Shown: positions 36,945 to 46,429 of the stretch, piece after piece | Layout of the letters: the number at the start of each line of letters is the position of its first letter | How positions within the stretch are numbered: the stretch's first letter is position 1 | Assembly (NCBI RefSeq): GCF_016862115.1 | Contig: NZ_BOMI01000057.1 | Location: forward strand, 25,841 to 89,840 | DNA length: 64,000 bases | Origin: Paractinoplanes deccanensis | Lineage (GTDB): Bacteria; Actinomycetota; Actinomycetes; Mycobacteriales; Micromonosporaceae | Direction: 5' to 3' | Program-made: the position numbers and the translations under genes | The notes under the pieces: model-generated | Databases searched by the model: none | Seen by the model: the letters and a program-made list of their open reading frames with translations, nothing else | What the model was told of the DNA's origin: nothing

Positions 36945-37099
36945 GCCCCCGCGTTCGACAAGGAGCTCTACCGGCTACGCCACGCCGTTGAGAACGGCAT
37001 CGCCCGACTCAAGCGCTACCGCGGCGTCGCCACCCGATACGACTCGCCGTCCGTTACCAAGCCGTCCTGACCATCACCATCATCGGCGAGTGGCTCTGA
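36945..37099 (+). pseudogene. Transposase C-terminal fragment with frameshift, element 2
   Basis: The plus strand reads [20 protein letters not shown], then [10 protein letters not shown]; a frame change near 37042 continues as [18 protein letters not shown] and a stop. Together these form the tail of a different IS5-family transposase ('VERCINRLK...RYDK...YQAxLTLA' pattern). The stop lies 8 nt from the right inverted repeat, so this transposase probably belonged to the element that owns the ends. Confidence 0.75.
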
Positions 37100-37123
37100 C
37101 CAGGTCATGAAACACGCCTTAGG

Positions 37124-37453
37124 TCAGCGCTCGTCTCGGTGGGGGCCGGTGGCCCAACTGCGGAACTGGTGAATGGCCTCGCCGAGGTTGAGGGGTCCGC
37201 AGGCGGCCTCGAACCGCTCGTCGGCCACCCGGGCGATGAACCAGTCGTGCTCGCCGCGGTGCACCTCACGCCTCGCGAACGGGCGGCCTTCCAGGGCGGT
37301 GTCGCGCAGGTCCACTCGCAGGGACCAGCCCGGGTTGTCGAGCGTGTCGATCGACACGCCGTACTCGTGTTCCCACTCTCCGTCGCACTGGGTGGCGTAC
37401 CAGCCTTGGAGCCAGGTGAGCGCGTCAGGCGTCGGCGGGTCGAGGTCGGCCAT
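37124..37453 (-). CDS. Imm53-type immunity protein
   Basis: 109 residues. WLQGWYATQCDGEWEHEYG, then IDTLDNPGWSLRVDL and EGRPF match the Imm53 pattern, an immunity family for polymorphic toxins. No toxin with a matching pretoxin or nuclease domain is encoded nearby, so it is an orphan. Its stop is 3 nt from the right flank of the insertion element, which may have removed a partner or merely landed beside it. Confidence 0.75.
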   Translation of the reverse strand: MADLDPPTPDALTWLQGWYATQCDGEWEHEYGVSIDTLDNPGWSLRVDLRDTALEGRPFARREVHRGEHDWFIARVADERFEAACGPLNLGEAIHQFRSWATGPHRDER

Positions 37454-37470
37454 CGGGTCATGATGCCGGG

Positions 37471-37508
37471 CCTGCCGGCCGGGCCCTGGGTGGGGCTCGG
37501 CCGGCAGG
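37471..37508 (-). terminator. Hairpin downstream of the GH92 gene
   Basis: Arms CCTGCCGGCCG and CGGCCGGCAGG with a 16-nt loop, between the GH92 stop (37521) and the Imm53 start (37453). Likely a GC-rich terminator lacking a T-tract. Confidence 0.55.
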
Positions 37509-37520
37509 GCGCCGGACCGC

Positions 37521-40412
37521 TCAGTGCGTGGCGGAGACCGCCACGTCGAAGACGTGCATGATGCCCTTGTCGGTGGACTCGGGCAGGATCACGGCGTCGA
37601 CGGTCTTCGTGGTGTCGAGGGTGGCGGGGGTGGTGGCGAAGACGCGGAAGGTGCCCGTGCCCGCCGTGCCGTTGGCGTTGTTGCGGCCGTTCAGGGTGAT
37701 CAGGGCCGTGGGGTCGGCCGCGGCCCAGTCGGCGAACGTGACGGGGACCTGCTGGGTCGTCCTGTCCGTGTAGACGACGGTCGCCGTGCCGGTGGCCGGG
37801 CCGTTGGTGGACAGGCCGAGGAACGACACGGCGGTGGCCGGGCGGTTCGGCAGGTCGACGCGCTGGCCGTGCGGGATCCAGTTGTCGGGGGTGCCGGGCT
37901 CGGCGGTGGGCCAGGTGAAGGCGATCCCGGTGTCACTAAGCGGCAGCGACGCGCCGGGAGTGGCGCCCGCGGCGGCCAGGGCCTCGCGGGAGAACGACCA
38001 GTCGCTCAGGTCCATCGAGCCGAGGTTGCCCTTGCCGTCGGGGGTGGTGCCCACGTTGTTGCGGGCGTCGGACCCCTGGGTGTACGAGGGCGGCACGTCC
38101 TTGGCCGCCGTGCCCCACGTGCCCGGCGTGGCCGCCATCGTGAAGTCGAGCCGGCCGCCGGTGCGCACGAAGCGGGCGTCCAGCCAGTTCGCCGTCGTGC
38201 GGGCGCCGTTGACGCGCAGCGCCGACACGTACCGCTTGCCGTCCCGCACGCCGGGAGCGGTGATCCGGATGCCGCCGAGGACGTCGCCGACCGGGTCGAT
38301 GGTGATGCTGCTGTACATCGGGGCGCTGATCACCAGGTCGCCGGTGCCGTAGATCGCCGGGTAGACGCCGAGGTTCGCGAAGACGTACCAGGCGCTCAGT
38401 GAACCCTGGTCGTCGTTGCCGGGCAGGCCCGACGGCGTCGTGTCGTACATCTCCGCGACCGCGCGGTAGAGCGCGTCCGTGCCCTTGGCGGGCGCCTGCA
38501 ACCAGTTGTAGACCCACGGGGTGTTGAAGGCCGGCTGGTTCGACAGGTAGTTGCCGGTCTGGGTGTACGCCCCGGCGTCCAGCTGGGCCATCAGCGTGTC
38601 GAGCTGGGCGGTGGCCGCCGCGACGCCGCCCCGCTTGGCGATCAGCGTGCCGAGGTTGTGCGGGACCAGCCAGCCGTACTGGTAGCCGGTCGACTGGTTG
38701 AACTGGCCGCGGCCGGCACCGTCCTCGCGCACCCGCAGGTCGAAGGTGCGGTCGAAACCGGTGCGCTCGCGCGGGCGGATGTGCTGGGTGACCGGGTCGA
38801 AGACGTTCATCCAGTTCTGCGCGCGGGCCATGAAGAACGCCTCGTCCCGGTCGGACCCGAGGCGGCCGGCGAGCTGGGCGACGGCGAAGTCGTCGATCGC
38901 GTACTCCAGGACGCGGGACGTCGCGAAGTCGCCCTTCCGGTTCTCGATCATGCCGGTCGCGAAGTACTGGTAGGCGTCCGAGCGCGAGGTCGAGACCGCG
39001 GGCAGCTTCTGGGTGGCGACCATCGACGCGAGCGCCGCCCGGCGGTCGTAGCCGGTGATGCCCATGTCGTCGAGCGTCGCCAGGATGACCTGGTAGTTGT
39101 CGCCCTGCATGCGCGCGTTGCCGGGCGCCCACGAGCCGCGCTGCTTCACCATGTCGACGATCGACTGTGCCATGTCGTTCGCGACCTTCGGGAAGGTCAG
39201 CGCGATCAGCTGCGCCTGGCTGCGGTACATGTCCCAGCCCGAGCCGGCGAAGTTGAGGTTCGCGTAGAAGTGCCGGCCCCGCTGCACGAGGTGCACCTGG
39301 TTGTCGTACCCCAGGTATTGGCCGTTGACGTCGTCCCGCACGTTGGGGTGCAGCAGCGAGTGGTAGAGCGCGGTGTAGAACGCGGTTCGCCGCGCATCGG
39401 TGCCACCGGCGATGTCGATCGTGCCGAGGGCCTGCTTCCACTGTGACGCCGCGCGGGCGCGTACGGCCTCGAAGCGGGTCTTGCCCACCTCTTTGTCGCG
39501 GTTGGCGGCGGCGTTGGCCACGCTGACATAGCTGAAGCCGGTCTTGGCGGTGACCTTCGCGCCGTCGGCGAAGGTGATCCAGGCGCCGGTGTCGTGCCGG
39601 TAGTCCACGCTCGTGTCGGTGGTGCTCTTGATCGCGTGGGTGGAGCCGGCGGTCATCTCGGCGTCGTTCCAGGTGCCGTAGGAGGCGAACGGCTGGTCGT
39701 ACGTGGTGGAGAAGTACGCCTTGTAGTAGTTGCCGACGTCGCACACGTCGACGCCGTACATCCAGCCGCTGACGGTGCGCGTGGCCGGGTCGATGGTGAC
39801 CTCGCTGCCGAACGAGCGGTTGTTCTGCCCCGACACGTCGAGCAGGAGCGTCGCCTTGCCCGGGAACGCGAACCGGCTCACCGCGGTGCGCGTGCTCGCG
39901 GTCAGCTCGGTGGTGACGCCGTTGTCGAGGGCCACCTTGTAGTAGCCGGGGTCCTCCACCTCGTTCGCGTGGCTGAAGCTCAGGTAGTACGGCTTCACGT
40001 CCACCGACGGGTTCGTGGGGATCCTGCCGTCGACGAGATCACCCGCGTACGGGATGGTGGGGAACTCGTAGCCGCCGTAGCGCCCCGTGCAGCCCGTGCC
40101 CGAGTAGCGTGTCATGCCGAAGCCGCGGATCAGGCCCGCCGTGTACTCGTAGCCGCCCTTCTCGCCGACCAGCGCGTTGCCGGCCTTGTAGGTGGTCGGG
40201 CTCGGCTGCACCATGCCGAACGGCACCGCGGCGCCCGGGAACGTGTTGCCGTACGCGTCGTTGCTCTTGTTCTGCGTCGTGTCCATCTCGGTGCCGATGA
40301 ACTGGTTCACCGCGTCGAACGGCGACAGTTCCCGGTGCGCCTGCGCGGGCGCCGCGAGCACAGCGGTCGACAGGAGCGGCGCCAGCGCGAAGGCCAGATA
40401 CCGTTTGCGCAT
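37521..40412 (-). CDS. Secreted GH92 alpha-mannosidase
   Basis: 963 residues from ATG 40412 (AAGGA upstream). Signal peptide 1-25. The GH92 core is visible: FDAVNQFIGTEMDTTQNKSN near the N-terminus, ELTASTRTAVSRFAFPG, then YHSLLHPNVRDD, GSWAPGNARMQGDNYQV, NDDQGSLSAWYVFANLGVYP and the final NG-rich beta-domain. GH92 enzymes are calcium-dependent exo-mannosidases acting on alpha-mannan and N-glycan type substrates. A ~130-residue NPCBM/lectin-like C-terminus follows. Expected role: using yeast or fungal mannan in soil. Stands alone. Confidence 0.93.
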   Translation of the reverse strand: MRKRYLAFALAPLLSTAVLAAPAQAHRELSPFDAVNQFIGTEMDTTQNKSNDAYGNTFPGAAVPFGMVQPSPTTYKAGNALVGEKGGYEYTAGLIRGFGMTRYSGTGCTGRYGGYEFPTIPYAGDLVDGRIPTNPSVDVKPYYLSFSHANEVEDPGYYKVALDNGVTTELTASTRTAVSRFAFPGKATLLLDVSGQNNRSFGSEVTIDPATRTVSGWMYGVDVCDVGNYYKAYFSTTYDQPFASYGTWNDAEMTAGSTHAIKSTTDTSVDYRHDTGAWITFADGAKVTAKTGFSYVSVANAAANRDKEVGKTRFEAVRARAASQWKQALGTIDIAGGTDARRTAFYTALYHSLLHPNVRDDVNGQYLGYDNQVHLVQRGRHFYANLNFAGSGWDMYRSQAQLIALTFPKVANDMAQSIVDMVKQRGSWAPGNARMQGDNYQVILATLDDMGITGYDRRAALASMVATQKLPAVSTSRSDAYQYFATGMIENRKGDFATSRVLEYAIDDFAVAQLAGRLGSDRDEAFFMARAQNWMNVFDPVTQHIRPRERTGFDRTFDLRVREDGAGRGQFNQSTGYQYGWLVPHNLGTLIAKRGGVAAATAQLDTLMAQLDAGAYTQTGNYLSNQPAFNTPWVYNWLQAPAKGTDALYRAVAEMYDTTPSGLPGNDDQGSLSAWYVFANLGVYPAIYGTGDLVISAPMYSSITIDPVGDVLGGIRITAPGVRDGKRYVSALRVNGARTTANWLDARFVRTGGRLDFTMAATPGTWGTAAKDVPPSYTQGSDARNNVGTTPDGKGNLGSMDLSDWSFSREALAAAGATPGASLPLSDTGIAFTWPTAEPGTPDNWIPHGQRVDLPNRPATAVSFLGLSTNGPATGTATVVYTDRTTQQVPVTFADWAAADPTALITLNGRNNANGTAGTGTFRVFATTPATLDTTKTVDAVILPESTDKGIMHVFDVAVSATH

Positions 40413-40491
40413 TCGTGTTCCTTCTCGTGGGGTATCGATCAACTACGAAGCATCGCTTCCGCAGAGGACCCCCACATGACCGGAAACCCGA

Positions 40492-43400
40492 CTAAAGATC
40501 AACATCAAGTCGAACGGCTTGTGCACCCAGCAGGTCGTCGACGCCCACCCGCACCGAGTCGAACCGGCCGCCCTCGGGCAGCGCGGCCTCCGCCTTCTCC
40601 CGGTCCCGCGCCGCGCCCTCCGGGTCCCCGCCGATCAGCAGCGCGAGCGCCCGCAGGTCCCACAGGTCGTGGTCGGCCACCGGCTGGCGCAGCCAGCAGT
40701 CGCCGAAGTCGCCGACGGCCTGCTCGGCGTAGTGCCGGGCGGTCTCCGGCTCGCCGCGGTGCGCGGCCACGACCGCCAGGCGAACCCGCGCCACCATGGA
40801 CAGCGCCGGTTCCAGGCGCATCGCGGCCTCGTAGCCCTTGACGGCCTCGTCCAGGCTGCCGCCCTCGCTGCCGGCCACCACCTTGCGCAACTCGACGTCG
40901 GCCGCGCCGAGCGAGAGCCGCCCGTCGTCGCGGCACGCGGACATCGCCTTGCGGTAGGTCTCGGCCGCGGTGGCGAAATCGCCCTGCCACACGTACGCCC
41001 GCCCGAGCCCGTCCCACGCGCCGGCCGCCGCCTCGTCGCGCACGAGGGCCTCCCGGTACGCCTTCACCGCCTCGCCGTAGGCGGCCTGCGCCAGGTAGAT
41101 CGAGCCGAGGGTGACCAGCGGAGAGGCCAGTTTCGGCTGGCGCTCGTGAGCCTCCTGGGCGGCCTCCAGGGCCTGCGCGTGCCGTCCCTCGGCCAGCGCG
41201 ACCCGCGCCAGGCCGTCGAGCGCGTAGGCAACCGCGGCCGCGTCGTCACCGGCCTGGTCCAGGGTCATGTGGAAGTGCCGGGCGGCCTCGGAGTAGTCGC
41301 GCAACCGCTCGTAGGCGTCGCCGATGCTGTTGCGGGCGTAGGTGGCCCGCTCGTCGATGCGGAGCGCCCTCTCGTTCTCGGCGATCGAGGCCGCGTAGTC
41401 TCCGCGGGCCGCCAGGACGTCGGCGATGCCGTGCGGGGCGTACGCGTCCGCGGGGTTGATCTTCAATGCGGCCTCGTGCATCTTGCGCGCCAGGTCGAGG
41501 TCGCCGAGGGCCAGGAGCGCCTTGCCGATGCCGTCGAGCGCGTACGAGTTGTCCGGATCCCTGCTCAGCGCCCGCTCGTGCGCGTGCAAGGACTCCTGGA
41601 ACATGCGCGCCCGGCGGTAGGCGTCACCGAGCTGGTTCCACCCCCACGGCTCCATCGGGTTCTCCTCGGCCGCCTGCCACAGGCTCTCGCGCTCCAGCTC
41701 GCCGCCGTCGTCGAGGATCCGGGCCGCCCGGGCGCGACCGTCCCAGGCCACCGCGTCACGCGGGTTGGACCGCACGGCCTTGTCGAAGGCGTCGAGTGCC
41801 TCGTCGGCGCTGTGCCGGTCGAGGTGCAACTCGCCGAGGTTGCGCCACACGTACGCGGCGCAGTTGTCGATGTGCAACGCCCTCTCCAGGACCTCGCGCG
41901 CCCGGTCCAGGTCACCCTGCCGGCGGTACGTGTCACCGAGACTGCTCAACGTGTACGGGTCGTCCGGGCGCAACTCGAGCGCCCGCTCGTGCGAGCCGAC
42001 CGCCTCGCGGTACCGCCCCAGCGCCGCCTGCACCTCGCCGAGACCGTTCCAGGCCTGGGCGAAGCTCCCGTCGTGGCGCAGCGCCTCGTTGTAGTGGTCG
42101 AAAGCCTTCTGATAGCGGCCCCGGCGCGCCTCCAGGTTGCCCAGTCCGCACCGCGCGTGCGCGGACGTCGCGTCGATCAGCAGCGCTCGGCCGTACGCCC
42201 GCTCCGCGTCGTCCCACCGATGCTGCTGGAGGTAGGCGTTGCCGAGCCCGGTGTGCGGCGCCGGCGAGACCTTGCGCTCGGCGGCCTTGCCGTACGCCTC
42301 GATCGCCTTGACGTAGTCGGCCAGCTCCACATAGGTGTTGCCCAGCCAGTTCCACGGCGCGAACGCGCACTCCTCGCGGGACGGACGGTCCCACAGCTCG
42401 GACGGCCGCAGCTGGGTGGCGAGCCGCAGCATCTCCTCGGCCTCGGCGAACCGCCGCTGCTCGAAACAGAGCATGCCGACGGCGTTGCAGATGATCGCGT
42501 CCAGCGGATCCGAGCGGCGCGCGCGCAGCAGCAGCGCTTGCGCCGAGCCGAGGTCGCGTGCCTGGAGGCAGCAGACGCCGAGGTTGTAGACCAGCCCGCG
42601 CACGTCGGGCTGCCGCTCGTCGGCGGGCGGGATCCGGCCGGCCTCGTCGACCGCCGCCCGAAGGCTCTCGGGCTCGTCGTGCCGCTGGAAGTCGTGGTAG
42701 TGCTCCAGGGCGCGGGTGAGGTGTGCGAAGCCGGCGTTGCTGAGGCCCTTGTCGCCCGGCGTGAGCTCGTAGGCGATGTGGCTGGCGGCCGCCGCGACCA
42801 GCTTGTTGTAGCTCTGCCACGCGTCGTCCCACGGCTCGGTCAGGGTGAACTCGTGCGGCGTGGCCTTGCGCGACCGGCGCACGTGCACGGTCAGCGTCAG
42901 CGTGTCGTCGCGGCGGTAGAGCCGCCCGATGATCGCCGGTCCGGATCTCGGCAGGGGCCAGAGCTGCTTCACGGCGAGCAGCATCGACCCGAGCGGCAGG
43001 CTCGCGCCCGCGACGTCGACGGTGCCGATGGCGGCCACCGCGTCGGCGCGCCCGCTCGGCGCCAGCGGGGTGCGGACGCTGGGCGCCATGGTCTCGCGCC
43101 GGCTCAGCACGGCCGGTTGCAGGCTCACCGACCGGGCGGCGGCCCGGTGTTCCGGCGGCCGGGCCCCGGCCGCGTGCACGGCCTCGATCCGCTGGAGCTC
43201 GCCCGCGATCGACTGGGCCAGCGGTGCGCCGTCGAGCTGCTGGTCGCCGGTGGCGTTCTCGAAGGCCATGCCCATCGGCTGGGACATCCAGACGATCAGC
43301 CCGGCGGCCAGGAACAGCAGCAGCAGGATGCCGCCGAACTGGAGCAGCGCGAGAGCGGCGTCGCGGAACTGGCGCAGGCCGTCGCGGCGCCCCTCGTCGG

Positions 43401-43515
43401 TGAGGACGACGAGGACGGTGAGCAGGCCGGCGCCCGCGAGCAGCGCCACCATGGTGCGAACCAGGAGCCGCCCGCGCCGGGTCCAGCGAAGCGTGTCCCG
43501 ATGCAGGGTCACCAC
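40492..43515 (-). CDS. Large membrane-anchored TPR protein
   Basis: 1007 residues from GTG 43515. Two membrane segments (~21-41 and 58-78) near the N-terminus, then a linker (~80-230), then at least fifteen TPR units (repeats of A-W-x-x-L-G-x-x-Y and A-L-x-x-x-P). The repeats begin near residue 290 and extend to the C-terminus. TPR arrays act as protein-binding scaffolds. Domain order with two helices first is similar to scaffold proteins near AAA-type effector systems, but no such partner is adjacent here. No enzyme motif. Single-gene transcript. Confidence 0.82.
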   Translation of the reverse strand: MVTLHRDTLRWTRRGRLLVRTMVALLAGAGLLTVLVVLTDEGRRDGLRQFRDAALALLQFGGILLLLFLAAGLIVWMSQPMGMAFENATGDQQLDGAPLAQSIAGELQRIEAVHAAGARPPEHRAAARSVSLQPAVLSRRETMAPSVRTPLAPSGRADAVAAIGTVDVAGASLPLGSMLLAVKQLWPLPRSGPAIIGRLYRRDDTLTLTVHVRRSRKATPHEFTLTEPWDDAWQSYNKLVAAAASHIAYELTPGDKGLSNAGFAHLTRALEHYHDFQRHDEPESLRAAVDEAGRIPPADERQPDVRGLVYNLGVCCLQARDLGSAQALLLRARRSDPLDAIICNAVGMLCFEQRRFAEAEEMLRLATQLRPSELWDRPSREECAFAPWNWLGNTYVELADYVKAIEAYGKAAERKVSPAPHTGLGNAYLQQHRWDDAERAYGRALLIDATSAHARCGLGNLEARRGRYQKAFDHYNEALRHDGSFAQAWNGLGEVQAALGRYREAVGSHERALELRPDDPYTLSSLGDTYRRQGDLDRAREVLERALHIDNCAAYVWRNLGELHLDRHSADEALDAFDKAVRSNPRDAVAWDGRARAARILDDGGELERESLWQAAEENPMEPWGWNQLGDAYRRARMFQESLHAHERALSRDPDNSYALDGIGKALLALGDLDLARKMHEAALKINPADAYAPHGIADVLAARGDYAASIAENERALRIDERATYARNSIGDAYERLRDYSEAARHFHMTLDQAGDDAAAVAYALDGLARVALAEGRHAQALEAAQEAHERQPKLASPLVTLGSIYLAQAAYGEAVKAYREALVRDEAAAGAWDGLGRAYVWQGDFATAAETYRKAMSACRDDGRLSLGAADVELRKVVAGSEGGSLDEAVKGYEAAMRLEPALSMVARVRLAVVAAHRGEPETARHYAEQAVGDFGDCWLRQPVADHDLWDLRALALLIGGDPEGAARDREKAEAALPEGGRFDSVRVGVDDLLGAQAVRLDVDL

Positions 43516-43642
43516 GGCCGCAGCTTAGTGAGGGCGGCCACACCTGCCGCAGCGTTGTGGCCTCGATCCGACATCGGCGAGCCGGCGCATCCGAGTCGAA
43601 CGACTCGTGCCGCGCCGGTCCGCCGGGAGCGATCATGGCGGC

Positions 43643-44341
43643 ATGGAGAAGATCATGGCCGCCAACCGGGCCTATCTGAGCCGATGGGGCGCCGAGACCG
43701 GGGACCGGCCGCTCACCTATCGGAGCGGGGTGCCGCACCCGACGCTCAACGGCGTGATCCGGGTGTGCGGCCTCACGGCAGCGGAGGCGTACGAGAAGGC
43801 TCGCCCCCGCCTCGCCGGCGTCCCGTGGGTCTGGTGGGCCGGGCCGGACAGTGACCCGGGCATCGCGGACGGCCTGGTCGCGCTGGGTGCCCGCGAGCTC
43901 GGGCGGCTGCCGATCATGGCGGTGGAGACGTCCGAGGTGGCCCCGCCGGGGTTGCCGGTGGAGGAGGCGGCCGATCCGGCGGAGTTCGTCGCCGCGTACG
44001 CCAAGGTCTCGGGCATCCCCGAGGAGGGAGTCGCCGCTGCGGTCGAGCGGGAGAGGACGTTCGGTCCGGACGTGGCGCGGCTGGTGCTCCGGCGGGACGG
44101 GCGGATCGCCGGGACGGCGGAGGTCTGGTTCAGCCACGGCATCGCGACGCTCTACTTCGTCGGCACGCAGGCGGAGCACCGCCGCCGTGGCATCGGCGCG
44201 GCGGTGACCAGGGCGGCTGTGCGGCTCGCCCACGAGCGCGGAGTGCGCACGGTCAGCCTCACCTCGAGCCCGATGGGTGAGCCGCTGTATCGGTCGCTCG
44301 GCTTCCGCGCGGTGGGGGAGTATCGCCTGCTGGCGTTCTGA
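43643..44341 (+). CDS. GNAT-family N-acetyltransferase
   Basis: 232 residues. The C-terminal half has the acetyl-CoA loop QAEHRRRGIGAAVTRAAVRLA (EHRRRGIGAA) and LYRSLGFRAVGEY. The N-terminal ~100 residues form a second, degenerate GNAT half, as in double-GNAT proteins. The acceptor is unknown. The last 83 nt overlap the end of the DUF1275-like gene on the other strand. The ATG at 43643 is favoured, but 43655 is also possible. Confidence 0.85.
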   Translation: MEKIMAANRAYLSRWGAETGDRPLTYRSGVPHPTLNGVIRVCGLTAAEAYEKARPRLAGVPWVWWAGPDSDPGIADGLVALGARELGRLPIMAVETSEVAPPGLPVEEAADPAEFVAAYAKVSGIPEEGVAAAVERERTFGPDVARLVLRRDGRIAGTAEVWFSHGIATLYFVGTQAEHRRRGIGAAVTRAAVRLAHERGVRTVSLTSSPMGEPLYRSLGFRAVGEYRLLAF

Positions 44342-44906
44342 GACACCCGGCGGCCACCGCCACCAGCACGGCCGGGACCACGGCGGCGGCCCAGGTGGCG
44401 ACGTTCGCCAGCGCCGCCGTCGCCGCCGCGCCCGCCACCAGCGACATCAACGGCACGAGCGCCGGGCCCGCCTTGCGCAGGTCGCCGGCGAGGGCCGTGG
44501 CAAGAGCGCCTGTCATGTACGTGGTGGAGGCGCGCAACCGGAGCCCGACCACGCTCTGCCCGCCCATCGCCAGCGCCGCCACCGCCAGCAGCACGCGCCG
44601 CGCGCCGGCTCCCGGATCGGCGATCAGGCCACCCGCCAGCACGGCCAGCAACCCCAACTCGGCCAGCAGCGGCACGGTCACCGTGGCCGGCAGCAGACGC
44701 CACAACAAGACGCCCAGGCCGTACGCCGTGACGGCGATCGCCACCGGCACGATCCGCGACGGCTCGGCCGTGCCCACGCCGAACCCGAGCGTCACCAGGT
44801 TGCCGGTGACGATGCTCGCGAACGCCCCGCCCAGCACGGTCAGCGCCAGCAGATCCGTCGCCCCGGCGGCGGCCGCCAGCGCCACCACTCCGGCTCGTTG
44901 CCTCAT
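44259..44906 (-). CDS. DUF1275 (YoaK-like) membrane protein
   Basis: 215 residues, six hydrophobic segments. TDLLALTVLGGAFASIVTGN, then LVTLG and the later TTYMTGALATAL are the DUF1275 signatures. Function of this family is not established; some members sit beside aromatic catabolism genes. The 3' end runs 83 nt into the GNAT gene on the opposite strand. Confidence 0.85.
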   Translation of the reverse strand: MRQRAGVVALAAAAGATDLLALTVLGGAFASIVTGNLVTLGFGVGTAEPSRIVPVAIAVTAYGLGVLLWRLLPATVTVPLLAELGLLAVLAGGLIADPGAGARRVLLAVAALAMGGQSVVGLRLRASTTYMTGALATALAGDLRKAGPALVPLMSLVAGAAATAALANVATWAAAVVPAVLVAVAAGCLRTPAGDTPPPRGSRATDTAAHPSGSR

Positions 44907-44952
44907 GGGCCGAGTGGATACCCCGGCGGCCGCCCGCCCAGGCGAAACGTGA

Positions 44953-46287
44953 TCAGGGGCGCAGGGTCTCCTGCTCGACCGTGTTCTCCGTCCGGGCCGC
45001 GCGCGCGGCCGGTGTCGGGTTGTCGGCCGTCTGGTGCAGGCCCGGGGCGCGGTCCTCGATGACGAACGTGGCCCGGGTGTGCACCGGCGCGCCGGGCGTG
45101 GTCACGTACGGCACGACCCGGAAGTCGGCGGTCATCGAGTCGGGGGTGATCGTCGTGCGCACGTAGCCGCGCTGATTGTTGTAGAAGCGCAGGTGCGGGT
45201 TCCAGGCCGCCCACGGGTGGTTGCCGGAGGGCACGTCGGCGCCGTTGCCGGTCGAGGTGATGGACGAGCAGACCAGCTCGGTGCCGACCGTGCGCGAGGT
45301 CGGGTCGGCGTAGTCCAGCTTCAGCTCGTCGGCCCAGTGGGCGTGCACGTCGCCGGTGAGCACGACCGGGTTGCGGACCCCGGCGTCGACCCAGCCGCGG
45401 GTGATGCGGTCGCGTGAGGCCGCGTACCCGTCCCAGGAGTCCATGCTCGTGACGACCTGCGGGCCGGAGTTGTTGTCGCGCTGGCCGAAGAAGACCTGCC
45501 GGCCGAGGACGTCCCAGCGGGCCGACGAGCGGCGGAAGCCGTCGAGCAGCCATTTCTCCTGCTCCGCGCCGGTGATCGAGCGGGCCGGGTCGTACGCGGC
45601 GGCGCACTCCTTGTAGCCGTCGCCGCAGGCCTGGTCGTCGCGGAACTGGCGGGTGTCGAGCATGTGGAACGTGGCCAGCCGGCCCCAGTGCAGCCGCCGG
45701 TAGAGCTGCATGTCGATGCCGCGCGGGATCGAGGTGCGCCGCAGCGGCATGTTCTCGTAGTACGCCTGGAAGGCGGCGGCCCGCCGGGGATGGTGTAGAC
45801 GCCCGCCTGGTACTCGTACTGGTAATCGCCCAGGTGCAGGATCAGGTCGGGCTCGTCCTCGGCGAGATGGCGGTAGGCGGTGAAGTAGCCGTGCTCGTAC
45901 TGCGAGCAGGAGGCGAACGACATCGCCAGGGTGCCGCCGGCCGCCCAGAGCGGCGGCGCGGTGCGGGTGCGGCCGGCCGGTGAGACGTAGCGCTCGGCCT
46001 TGAAGCGGTAGAAGTACTCCCTGCCGGGCAGCAAGCCGCCGAGCTCGACATGGACGGTGTGCGCCGACTCGGGCCGGGCCGCGGTCACGCCGCGCCGGAC
46101 CACCAGGCGGAAGCGCTCGTCGGCGGCGAGTTCCCAGGCCACCGGCACGACGCGCGAGGGCATGCCGCCGAGGCCGTCCTCGGCGAGCGGGGTGGGCGCG
46201 AGGCGGGTCCAGAGCACGAAGCCGTCGGGGTCCGGGTCGCCGGAGGCCACGCCGAGGGTGAACGGGTCGGAGCGCAGCGGTCCCCAT
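44953..46287 (-). pseudogene. phoD: Decayed PhoD-type alkaline phosphatase
   Basis: Two frames each carry part of one protein. From ~46280 to 45786: LRSDPFTLGVASGDPDPDGF, FASCSQYEHG, HLGDYQYEYQAGVYTIPGG. From ~45776 to 44953: RAAAFQAYYENMPLRR, VVLTGDVHAHWADEL and the C-terminal half. The join at 45776-45786 changes frame and omits roughly 60 residues that hold the WDDHE metal-binding motif in intact family members. The Tat signal peptide is also missing at the 5' end. The enzyme cannot be active as encoded here. Confidence 0.85.
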
Positions 46288-46429
46288 AGATGTATCTGGA
46301 TGAATGCGCTGCTTACGGCGCGGCGAACCTGACCGGAACGGCCGGAACGGCTGACCGAGTGACTACTTACGCACGGACCGTAGTCGATCTATGTTGCTGG
46401 ATATTTGCCGTCATCGAAGGGAGTGCATC

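Larger units (their letters stand above)
36590..37119. mobile_element. Decayed IS5-type insertion element with intact terminal inverted repeats
   Basis: Ends AGGCGTGTTTCA (36590-36601) and TGAAACACGCCT (37108-37119) are perfect 12-bp inverted repeats flanked by the dinucleotide TA on both sides, consistent with a TA target duplication. The ~530-bp interior holds two transposase tails on opposite strands and no complete frame, so it is not autonomous. Confidence 0.75.

Noticed and set aside
36706..37110. Possible complete transposase gene in the insertion element
   Set aside because: Only C-terminal tails exist, on opposite strands, one with a frame change.
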